Positions 1-7,646 of a stretch of 64,000 nt of DNA are shown here, piece after piece; within the stretch, counting starts at the first letter, position 1, and each line of letters opens with the position of its first letter. Position numbers and translations under genes: made by a program. Where the stretch lies: the NCBI GenBank assembly GCA_016795325.1, contig JAEUHY010000059.1:62001-126000 (forward strand), read 5' to 3'. The DNA comes from Planctomycetota bacterium (lineage in GTDB: Bacteria > Planctomycetota > UBA1135 > GCA-002686595). The notes under the pieces were generated by a model, which was not told the DNA's origin, ran no database searches, and was given only the letters and a program-made list of their open reading frames with translations.

Positions 1-734
1 CCGAAGCTCGTGAAGCCGCCGCCGACGAGCACGCCGCCGTCGGGCTGCAGCGCGATGGCCTCGACCGATAGCCCGAGCGAGTTCCCGACCGCGCCTTCGC
101 CCGGATCGAAGCTCGCGTCCAGGCTGCCATCCGAGTTCAGGCGCGCGACCGTCGCGCGCGGCGCGGGGCCGACGAACAGGAACGGGCCGCCGATCAGCAA
201 CTTGCCGTCGGGCTGCAGCGCCAGCGCGTTGACCTGGGTGATGGACCCCGCCGCGAAGCTCGGGTCCAACGCACCGTCGCTCAGGGTCCGTGCGAGGCTC
301 TCCCGCGGCGCGCCGTCGTAAGCGTCGAACTTTCCGGCGACGAGCGCGCGCCCATCGGGCTGCAACACGATGGCGCGCACGAACCCGGTCTCCACCGGAC
401 CGCCGTTCGTGGCCGCGACTCCGCGCTTGAAGCTCGCGTCGACGCTGCCGTCGGAGTTGAGCCGCGCGATGTTGCCCGCCGGGCCACCGTGCAGCGTGCT
501 GAACTGCCCGCCGATCCACACCCGGCCGTCGGGCTGGCGTGCGAGCACCATTCCCGAGCCGCTATTGGAACTGCCGCCAAAGCCCACACCCTCGCCGAAG
601 CGACCGTCGTCGAGCGTGTTGAAGCTCGGATCGTTGGCCCCGTCCTGCGCTGGCGCAGCAGCAGCGAACGCGAGGGGCAAAGCGGCGGCCAGTGCGGCGC
701 GTAGCGTGAACGCCGGGGCGAAAGTGGCAAGCAT
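1..734 (-). CDS. Secreted delta-60 repeat protein, N-terminal part (cut by window edge)
   Basis: This is the first 244 codons of a gene that runs off the left edge. The ATG is the complement of 732-734. Residues 1 to about 30 form a signal peptide ending in a PAQ-DGAND junction. The mature protein then shows delta-60 type repeats: an ARLNSDGSVDASF-like segment followed about 25 residues later by an LQPDGxxLVGGxF segment, with a period of roughly 50-60 residues. The family is predicted to form secreted beta-propellers; no enzymatic function is known. The mature N-terminus (DGANDPSFNTLDDG) is the same as that of the next gene, so the two are tandem paralogues on the same strand. A C-terminal domain like that of its neighbour is expected beyond the window but cannot be seen. 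Confidence 0.85.
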   Translation of the reverse strand, partial: MLATFAPAFTLRAALAAALPLAFAAAAPAQDGANDPSFNTLDDGRFGEGVGFGGSSNSGSGMVLARQPDGRVWIGGQFSTLHGGPAGNIARLNSDGSVDASFKRGVAATNGGPVETGFVRAIVLQPDGRALVAGKFDAYDGAPRESLARTLSDGALDPSFAAGSITQVNALALQPDGKLLIGGPFLFVGPAPRATVARLNSDGSLDASFDPGEGAVGNSLGLSVEAIALQPDGGVLVGGGFTSF

Positions 735-960
735 GGCGAACCTCTCGGCGCTGAAAGCGCCGCGGTGGGGAAGGGGCGTGGCCGTTCGTGTGCACACCGG
801 GGATGCGGAGCACACGCGAGCGCGTTTAGCGCGAGCGCCTTCGAGGGTAACCGACACACCGTGGGGTGGGGCGCGAACCGTCGAGTGGGCTTCACAGTGG
901 CTTGTCGGAGCTCGCAGCGAGTCCGCGCGCTCGTGTGTGTGTTGCGCGCGCCTCAGCGAC

Positions 961-999
961 GAAAAACGCGCGCCCGAGTCGTCGTGACTCGGGCGCGCG
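961..999 (-). terminator. Rho-independent terminator of the 924-aa delta-60 gene
   Basis: A perfect 14-bp stem (967-980 paired with 986-999) with a 5-nt loop lies 36 bp beyond the stop codon of the upstream minus-strand gene. On the minus strand it is followed directly by five T residues (complement of 962-966), the classic intrinsic terminator layout. Confidence 0.85.
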
Positions 1000-1034
1000 C
1001 TGTTGGGCGCACGGCGCTGCGCCTTGTCAGTGCA

Positions 1035-3809
1035 TCAGGGCACCGTGATGAACTCGAGCGCGTTGCTCAGCGCGACCGACTTCGGCGCCGGCGGGTCGCG
1101 GTACCAGGCTTGCGCCTGGACGTTGAGGCCAGCGGCGAAGGGCGCGCCGAGCGCGCTGGGCTGCGAGTTCAAGAACGCGAGCCAATCCTGTTGGAGCGTG
1201 CCGTTGCAGGTTCCCGCGGCGCCGCCCGAGTTCTGCACGAACATGCGCTGCACCGGCGCCTTCACGCAGAAGAAGCTCGTGTTGCCGGCGCCGAGCGAAC
1301 TGCCGCTGCGGCCGCCGAGCCCGTAGAACACGAGCCCTTGGCGTGCGCCGTCGACGTTCTGCACGTCGAGCGTGAAGCCGCTCGCCGCGCTGACGCTCGC
1401 CACGCCGCTCGCGCTGATGCTCGGCGAGCAGCCCTGGCTCGAAGTGCCCGAGGTGCAGTAGTTCACCACGTCGATCCACGCGAGCTCGACACGCGCGATC
1501 CCGTGGCGCGGCGCGCCGTCGTACTGCGTGAATCCGCCGACGATCGCGAGGTCTCCGCCCGGTTCGCGCACCCAATCGCTGATGCCGCCGTTGGTCCCCG
1601 TGCCCGGATCGAAGCTCAGGTCGAGCGCGCCGCTGCGAAGCACGCGAGCGATGCCCCGGCGCGCCACGCCGCCGAACTGCGTGAATTGGCCGCGCAGCAG
1701 CACCGACCCGTCGAGTTGCGGCAAGAAGCCCGTCACGAACGAGTTCGCGCCCGATCCGATGCCGGCGACGAAGCTCGTCAAGTCGACCGAGCCGTCGCTG
1801 TTCAGGCGCGCAACGCGCTGGCGCGGTTGACCGTCGAACTGGGTGAAGTTGCCGCTCACGAGCAGCGAGCCGTCGCTCTCGAGCGCGAAGTTCACCATCC
1901 AGCTGTTCGGCCCGGCGCCGACGTCGAAGCTCAGGTCGAGCGAGCCGTCGCTGTTGAGGCGCGCCAACGTGTGGCGCGGCGTTCCGTTGAAGCTCGCGAA
2001 GTCGCCCAGCACGAGCAGCTTGCCGTCGGGTTGCAGCAGGATGCGATCGATGCTCGCCGCGGCGCCGGGGAAGTACTCCGCGCCTGCGCCAGCGTCGAAG
2101 CTCAGATCCAGCGCGCCACTCGGCAGCAGGCGCGCGACGCTCTTGCGCGGCACGCCGCCGACGGTGTTGAAGGCGCCACAGATCACGAGCTTGCCGTCGG
2201 GCTGCACCACGAAGTCCGTCGGACCGAACGGACTGGCTGTCGCCGCCGCGAAGCTCGGGTCGTAGGCGCCGCTCGCGTTCAAGCGCGCGAGAGTCGTGGG
2301 CGTAGCAGCCAAGCCCAAGTCCGGGCCGCCGCGGATGTACATGCTTCCGTTCGGCTGCAGGACCAGCTTCATCAGCGTGCCGTTCAGCGCCGGGGCGGCG
2401 GCGAAGCTCGGATCGACGCTTCCATCCGCGTTGAGCAGCGCGATGCGGTTGACCGGCGCCTCGTTGTAGCGCTCGAAGGCCCCGGCGATCAGCAGCTTGC
2501 CGTCGTTGCGCCGAGCGATCGTCGTGACCACTTGGTCGGCGCCGCGACCGGGGCTGAAGCTCGTCGCGTGGGCGCCGCTCGACTCCAAACGAGCGAGTCC
2601 GCGGCGTGCGCGGCCGTCGACTTCGGTGAAGCGGCCGGCGACGAGAGCCGTGCCGCTCGGCTCGAGCAGCAAGCTCCACACGTCGTCGTTGACGCCCTCG
2701 CCTTGGTTGTAGGTCAGGTCGAGCGCGCCGTTCGCGTCGAGGCGCACGAGGTTGGCGCGCTGCAGTCCGTTCCAGCTGAAGAAGTCGCCGCCGACGAGCA
2801 CGCGGCCGTCCGCTTGCAGCCGGATGACCGACACTGCGCCGATCGGGTTGGTGCTGATGCCCGGATCGAAGCTCAGATCGAGAGCGCCGCTGGGCAGCAG
2901 CCGCGCGACGCGCTTGCGCTGCACGCCATCGACGAGCCGGAATCCTCCGCCCGCGAGCACCTTGCCGTCGGGCTGCAGTTGCAGCGACTCGACGATCTTG
3001 TCGAAGCCCAGGCCCGGGTCGAAGCTCGTGTCCAGGCTTCCGTCGGCGTTGAGGCGCGCGATGCGCTCGCGCGGCACGCCGTCGAACACGTTGAATTCGC
3101 CGGCGATGATCACGCGGCCGTCGGGTTGCAGCGCGATGGCGTCGATCGTGACCACGTTCGCGCCGCCGGTCGCACCGTCGCCGGGGTCGAAGCTCGTATC
3201 GACGCTGCCGTCGGCGTTGAGGCGCGCCACGCACGAGCGCGAGAAACCGCCGACCGACGTGAAGCCGCCGCCGATCACGAGCTTGCCATCGTTCTGCAAC
3301 GCGATGGCGTACACACCGTTCGACGCGCTGGCCGCAAAGCTCGTGTCGAGCGCTCCGCTCGGGAGCAGGCGCACCAGACCTTGCCGCGCCGCTCCGTTGT
3401 ACTGGTCGAACTCACCGCCGACGAGCGCGCGCCCGTCGGGTTGCACGACGATGCTCCTCAACAGGGACAGGCTCCCGAAGCCGTTGAACGAGAATCCGCT
3501 GCCGGGCGAAAAACTCGCATCGAGGCTGCCGTCGGCGTTGAGTCGCGCCAGCGTCGGGCTGGTCGTGCCGTGGACCGAATCGAACAGGCCCGCCGCCCAG
3601 ATGCGGCCGTCGCTCTGGCGCGCGATGGCGGTCACGATCGCGGGGCTCGCGCCGTCGCCGATTCGGAATCCGCTCCCGAACGTCCCGTCGTCCAGCGTGT
3701 TGAAACTCGGATCGTTGGCGCCGTCCTGAGCCTTGGCGGCGGGCGCGATCGCGAGGGTGAAGATGAACACCAGAGGCAGCGCTTGTGCGCTGCGAACAGT
3801 CCTTGTCAT
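1035..3809 (-). CDS. Secreted delta-60 repeat beta-propeller protein with planctomycete C-terminal domain
   Basis: The protein has 924 residues. An upstream in-frame start exists at 3893, but the ATG at 3809 was chosen because it begins a good signal peptide (residues 1-27, hydrophobic LPLVFIFTLAIAP, cut near AKA-QDG). The body to about residue 780 is a long array of delta-60 repeats (about 14), each with an ARLNADGSxDxSF strand and an LQPDGKxLxGGxF strand. Residues 784-924 form a separate Cys-containing domain beginning YCTSGTSSQGC and ending ALSNALEFITVP, with GLVFYG and YRDP motifs. The same domain ends four to five other unrelated repeat proteins in this window, which suggests a shared sorting or surface-anchoring role (inference). 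Expected location is the periplasm or cell surface. It is paralogous to the truncated gene at 1-734 and ends in a strong intrinsic terminator. Confidence 0.88.
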   Translation of the reverse strand: MTRTVRSAQALPLVFIFTLAIAPAAKAQDGANDPSFNTLDDGTFGSGFRIGDGASPAIVTAIARQSDGRIWAAGLFDSVHGTTSPTLARLNADGSLDASFSPGSGFSFNGFGSLSLLRSIVVQPDGRALVGGEFDQYNGAARQGLVRLLPSGALDTSFAASASNGVYAIALQNDGKLVIGGGFTSVGGFSRSCVARLNADGSVDTSFDPGDGATGGANVVTIDAIALQPDGRVIIAGEFNVFDGVPRERIARLNADGSLDTSFDPGLGFDKIVESLQLQPDGKVLAGGGFRLVDGVQRKRVARLLPSGALDLSFDPGISTNPIGAVSVIRLQADGRVLVGGDFFSWNGLQRANLVRLDANGALDLTYNQGEGVNDDVWSLLLEPSGTALVAGRFTEVDGRARRGLARLESSGAHATSFSPGRGADQVVTTIARRNDGKLLIAGAFERYNEAPVNRIALLNADGSVDPSFAAAPALNGTLMKLVLQPNGSMYIRGGPDLGLAATPTTLARLNASGAYDPSFAAATASPFGPTDFVVQPDGKLVICGAFNTVGGVPRKSVARLLPSGALDLSFDAGAGAEYFPGAAASIDRILLQPDGKLLVLGDFASFNGTPRHTLARLNSDGSLDLSFDVGAGPNSWMVNFALESDGSLLVSGNFTQFDGQPRQRVARLNSDGSVDLTSFVAGIGSGANSFVTGFLPQLDGSVLLRGQFTQFGGVARRGIARVLRSGALDLSFDPGTGTNGGISDWVREPGGDLAIVGGFTQYDGAPRHGIARVELAWIDVVNYCTSGTSSQGCSPSISASGVASVSAASGFTLDVQNVDGARQGLVFYGLGGRSGSSLGAGNTSFFCVKAPVQRMFVQNSGGAAGTCNGTLQQDWLAFLNSQPSALGAPFAAGLNVQAQAWYRDPPAPKSVALSNALEFITVP

Positions 3810-4229
3810 GGGTTGCCACCGGCGCGCGTTCGCGCCGTCCTTAACGAAAGAGGGTGTTCCGCCCTGTGCGCCGCCGGCCTGCCGACCGGTCACGCGTTGC
3901 CCACTCTAGTCCGAGGTATCGGTTGGGTGACGGGTTCGTAGCGGAATCGCGGAACCGGCGGCACCGGGTGCACGTCGTCGGCGGGCTCGGGTGCGGATCC
4001 CGCATGGGCCGGCGGGCGCCAGGGTGGGCGGCGCGCGTGCGCGCCGACGGGGACGAGCGCCGAACGGGCCGGCGCCGCCCGCGCGCCACACCTGTCGCGT
4101 TCAGGCGGAATCGGCCGCGATGCGCGAGCTCAGCGGAGAAGTGCGGAATTCCTGAAAGGTCGCGGTCCGCGGCCGGAAGTGGGGCAGAGCCTTCACCCCA
4201 CGCCGCTTCAACCTCGTCAGGACCGCTCC
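3810..4229. other. Divergent intergenic region, no gene seen
   Basis: This stretch of 420 bp separates two divergently transcribed secreted-protein genes, so it should hold both promoters. No promoter consensus is clear. The only structure noticed is a GC-only 8-bp inverted repeat at 4029-4046. Open frames here are typical high-GC artefacts. Confidence 0.5.
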
Positions 4230-6038
4230 ATGCTCCACGCCTGTTCCCTCGCACTCTCCGCCCTCGTCAACTACGACGCGCTCGCCGTCACCGCCGCAGG
4301 CGACGTGTACCGCGTCGACGCGACTGCCGCCGCCGTCACGCTGCTCAACTCCACCGGCAACCCCATGCACTGCCTGGCGCGCAGGAACGACGGGCGCATG
4401 GTGAGCGTGGCCGATCTCGGCGGCGGAAGCGCGCGTGTGCTCGAGATCGATGTGCTCAGCGGGAGCACGAGCACCTTTGCGACGCTCAACCTCGGCGGCG
4501 TGGCGCGCGGCGCGTCCTTCGACGCTGACGGCGCCTTGTTCGTGCTCGTGCGGCCGCTCGGCGGCGGTTCGGACCGGCTGCAGCGGCTCGACATGACGAG
4601 CTTCGCGCTCACGGACATCGGTTCGACCGGCGTGTCCACGCTCGAAGACCTGTGTGTGGCGCCGGAGGGCCGCGTCTACGCCTGGGACAGCGGTCCGGGC
4701 GGCGCGAACGGCGCCGGGCTCGTCGAACTCTCGCGCTCGAACGGGGAGCTCATCGACGTCGCGCCGGCCGGCGGCTCGAGCGACGTGCTCGCGCTCGCCA
4801 TCGACGAACTCGGCGAACTGCGCGGCGCAAACTTCAAGATCTATGCGATCGACCGCGCGAGCGGAGTGGACCAAGCGATCGCGCCGAACACGCAGATCAG
4901 CATCGAGGGCTTCCAGTACTTCGCCGGCATGTCGCGCATCGACGGAGCGCTCGCGCTCGAGCGCACGGGCGGCCTCAAGCGTGTCAACACGACCACGGGC
5001 GCCGTCGGTCCGGTGTTCGCGACCCTCAGCGGCTCGCCGGTTGCCGCGAGCTTCCGTCCGACGGGAACGGCGCCGGGCGAGTACCTCGTGCTGCGCGATC
5101 TGGGCAGCACCACCGAGTTGCTGCGCGTCGATCCCAGCACCGGCGCAGCGACGGCGCTTGCGGTGTACGCGATCGACGGCGTGCTCGCCGCGTACTTCTA
5201 TCCGCTCAACACCAACTCGCTGTTTGTGCTCATCGACGGCGGCCCGGGCCAGCCCGACGTGCGCCGCTCGATCCAACTGGACACGCTCGTGCTCGAGCCC
5301 GCGGTCCAGATCACCGGCTTCGAGGACATCGTCGGCGCCTCGTTCGACTTCTCGCTGCGCGCGATCGGCTGGGACCGCGCGCGCGGCTTCTTCAACTTCG
5401 GAATCAACCCCGTCGTCGTTCCGCTCGACCTCAATCCCGGTCCGGCCGCGCTCGCGAACCTCGCGACGTTGCGTCACGACCCGCAAGGCCGGCTGTTCTC
5501 GAGCAACGGAGCGCTGCAGCGACTGTCGGTCACGGGCGAAAGCGCCGCACCCGTCGGGTCAGCTTCGCTCGGCGACTTGGCGAGCCTAGATTTCCTCACC
5601 TTGCCGACGCTGCCGCGCCCGGTCGGCTACTGCTCGGCGAGCACCAACTCCGCGAACTGCATCTCGCAGATGTCGACCGCCGGCGCTCTGCACCCCAGCA
5701 CGAGCGAGAGCTCGGGCTTCTTGCTGCTCGGACTCAACCAAATCCCACAGAAGCAAGGCCTGCTCTTCTACGGAATCAACGGACGCAACGCAGTTCCCTT
5801 CAGCAGCGGCTTCCTGTGCGTCGCGCCGCCCCTGCGCCGCACCGGCCTCGTGAACTCCGGCGGCACGACCGGCTGCACGGGCCGTTTCACTACGGACTTC
5901 AACGCCTGGGTTGCGAGCGGCGCCGATCCCGCGCTCACCGCGGGTGTGAAGGTGAACAGCCAGTTCTGGGGCCGCGACCCCGCCGCGCCGAGCACGACGA
6001 GCGTCACCAACGGGACCGAGTTCTTCCTCGCGCCGTGA
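4230..6038 (+). CDS. Secreted propeller-like protein with planctomycete C-terminal domain
   Basis: The protein has 602 residues. The ATG at 4230 is preferred over the longer in-frame start at 4179 because AGGA lies 7 nt upstream and a hydrophobic leader (MLHACSLALSALV) follows. Residues about 25-460 contain degenerate strand-rich repeats of the WD40/NHL type (LARRNDGRMVSVADL, SFDADGALFVLVRPL, VAPEGRVYAWD), consistent with a beta-propeller, although no single family is clear. Residues about 467-602 are the common C-terminal domain (YCSASTNSANC, GLLFYGINGRN, FWGRDP, ending TEFFLAP). The protein is likely exported; its function is unknown. It is divergent from the delta-60 gene and convergent with the low-GC gene at 6245-7234. 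Confidence 0.82.
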   Translation: MLHACSLALSALVNYDALAVTAAGDVYRVDATAAAVTLLNSTGNPMHCLARRNDGRMVSVADLGGGSARVLEIDVLSGSTSTFATLNLGGVARGASFDADGALFVLVRPLGGGSDRLQRLDMTSFALTDIGSTGVSTLEDLCVAPEGRVYAWDSGPGGANGAGLVELSRSNGELIDVAPAGGSSDVLALAIDELGELRGANFKIYAIDRASGVDQAIAPNTQISIEGFQYFAGMSRIDGALALERTGGLKRVNTTTGAVGPVFATLSGSPVAASFRPTGTAPGEYLVLRDLGSTTELLRVDPSTGAATALAVYAIDGVLAAYFYPLNTNSLFVLIDGGPGQPDVRRSIQLDTLVLEPAVQITGFEDIVGASFDFSLRAIGWDRARGFFNFGINPVVVPLDLNPGPAALANLATLRHDPQGRLFSSNGALQRLSVTGESAAPVGSASLGDLASLDFLTLPTLPRPVGYCSASTNSANCISQMSTAGALHPSTSESSGFLLLGLNQIPQKQGLLFYGINGRNAVPFSSGFLCVAPPLRRTGLVNSGGTTGCTGRFTTDFNAWVASGADPALTAGVKVNSQFWGRDPAAPSTTSVTNGTEFFLAP

Positions 6039-6244
6039 CGTTTCTCTCTACCGAAGAATCCCGGCCTGCAGCCTTCACCGCGCCGTACCGAGGGCCGAAT
6101 CGGCGAATGACCGTCGTCACACCGTACTTCCCGTGGTTCCGTTCGAACCGCATGGCTCACTTTCTGGCCGCACAACGCATTGCCGATCAGCGCCACGGCG
6201 AAGCCATGCCCGCTGCATCGGCCTGTTATCTGCCTGGGCGCATC

Positions 6245-7234
6245 TCAAGACAGCAAGTCCCTCCAAAACAGTTCCTCCGGCCGGGCCACATCAACGCCCC
6301 TAAGGTTTTGGGAGAGGTCGTTGAGGAACTCTTTTGGAGCAGTTTCGCCTAGCCGGTTTCGCACGAAAGCCAGTGCGCACACGAAGGCGAATTTTGAAGT
6401 CGTAGCCAGCGACGCGAGAAACTCGGCGCGATGCACGAGCTCACGAGATCCGTATGAGATGTAGATCGCGTCACGGTAGTTTGCCTTTCCGCGGTAGCGA
6501 AATGCGCAGTCCATGAAGTTGTACACGCGGGTTTGGATTGCGGCATCGCGAACCTTCCGCGCGGCCTTCGTACGGAAGTCCTGATAACCGTGCTCTTTCC
6601 TAAGTCTATCCTTGACCTTGTCTACCTCTCGCGCTCTGGTTCCGGACAGGTAGCCGAGCAACATCTCTTGGGCACAGATACGCGTCGGTAGAAACGCGGT
6701 CGTCAATTCGCGACTTCCCACACGTGGATAGTCGGGTAGTTCCTTTGTGAAGTCCTCGTTCCTGCTCCACCGAGCTAGCATGTTTAGCGGGTGCGGCATT
6801 TTTGTTCTGAGGCTTGCACCGACTGATTTGATTACGCCTGTGTGCGTGTCTGGTGCGTTCACACCGCTAGCCGCGAGCATGGACCGCATCGCCGTGTAAA
6901 ATGCATAATACCAGCTGACGATGACGCCTGGAACGGCCCAGGGCCGTGGCTCGGAGGGCCCGCCGGCAGCGCTGGAAACCACGGAGAGAGTGTTTGTCAG
7001 GGTCGAGAAGAGTGGTTCAAACACGGATTGATTGCTGAGGCTTGAGCCACCTCCTTGCGTGTTGCCTCGGAAGTGTTCGAGGCAGGACTCATACTGCTTC
7101 TTTTCGTTCTCGCCATGCTGTTGAACGATCTCGAATGCCAGGGATCGTGCCCAGTTGATCGTGCTCTGGAGCGCGAGCTGTGGCTCTCGGTCAGGGTCCT
7201 CAGAGGCGATTGCATTATAGAGCCAATAAGTCAT
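6245..7234 (-). CDS. Uncharacterised 329-aa protein with possible HEPN-like helical region, low-GC island
   Basis: I do not recognise this protein by family name. It is predicted mainly helical and soluble. Around residue 110 it has a segment WYYAFYTAMRSMLAASG followed by DTHTG. This resembles the YYAxFHAAxALL...G...H.G core of HEPN-type proteins (RNases and toxins found in toxin-antitoxin and defence systems). A later YRGKANYRDA stretch resembles the R..ADY part of the same fold. A canonical Rx4-6H catalytic motif is not obvious, so RNase activity is not claimed. The gene is much poorer in GC than its surroundings (50% over 6301-6360) and uses AT-ending codons freely, both signs of horizontal transfer. 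It stands alone, with no antitoxin-like partner adjacent. The start is the ATG complement of 7232-7234. Confidence 0.7.
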   Translation of the reverse strand: MTYWLYNAIASEDPDREPQLALQSTINWARSLAFEIVQQHGENEKKQYESCLEHFRGNTQGGGSSLSNQSVFEPLFSTLTNTLSVVSSAAGGPSEPRPWAVPGVIVSWYYAFYTAMRSMLAASGVNAPDTHTGVIKSVGASLRTKMPHPLNMLARWSRNEDFTKELPDYPRVGSRELTTAFLPTRICAQEMLLGYLSGTRAREVDKVKDRLRKEHGYQDFRTKAARKVRDAAIQTRVYNFMDCAFRYRGKANYRDAIYISYGSRELVHRAEFLASLATTSKFAFVCALAFVRNRLGETAPKEFLNDLSQNLRGVDVARPEELFWRDLLS

Positions 7235-7646
7235 CTTCCGGCCCCTCGGGTTTCGCCGAGCTTATGCAGATAACGTCTATTAGGCAGATCTGCGTACTGA
7301 CCGCGAAGGCGGTCGACTGGTCTGTCTAAATCGGGAATGGATCGCGGCGCATGTGCCTCGCCGGGCGTCGTAGGAATTCGACAGACCTTCCCAAGGACCG
7401 CGCGGGAGCCGCAGCGCTGGCGGTGCGAGATGGGGCCCGGCGGCGAGGAGAGGCGCTCGAGAATGGCTCGAGTATCCATCTGCTCGCTCGGAGACTGCGA
7501 GGCGGCGCAGTTGGGTTGAGGCGGCATGGGAAGCACGGTGCGGCAGCGCGCGGAGCGAGTAGAGAGCGTAGTGCCCACTGCGGCGATGCCGCAAGAGCGA
7601 AGCGAACAGTGAGGTTCGTTGGCGCACCACGCTCGCAGAGAAGCGA
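7235..7646. other. Intergenic region upstream of the low-GC gene; possible recombination-site-like motif
   Basis: This stretch of 412 bp contains no convincing gene. At 7262-7273 is TTATGCAGATAA, an imperfect TTAT-4-ATAA palindrome. The 9-mer GCAGATAAC at 7266-7274 is the reverse complement of GTTATCTGC at 6225-6233 on the other side of the low-GC gene. A second AGGCAGAT lies at 7282-7289. A small hairpin (GACCGC...GCGGTC) lies at about 7299-7315. The low-GC signature fades by about 7330. This may mark one edge of an inserted cassette, but no integrase or target-site duplication was identified. Confidence 0.35.

Noticed and set aside
1035..3809. CRISPR-like array suggested by the regular repeats
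   Set aside because: The repeats are degenerate, in frame and encode delta-60 units of about 50-60 residues; there are no spacers.
765..3941. Open frame of 1058 codons on the plus strand
   Set aside because: It is antisense to a well-supported delta-60 protein. Its Arg/Ala/Glu-rich periodic translation simply mirrors the repeats on the other strand.
4029..4046. GC-only inverted repeat in the intergenic region as a terminator
   Set aside because: It lies between divergent genes, has only 8-bp arms and no T-run. Such palindromes are frequent by chance at this GC content.
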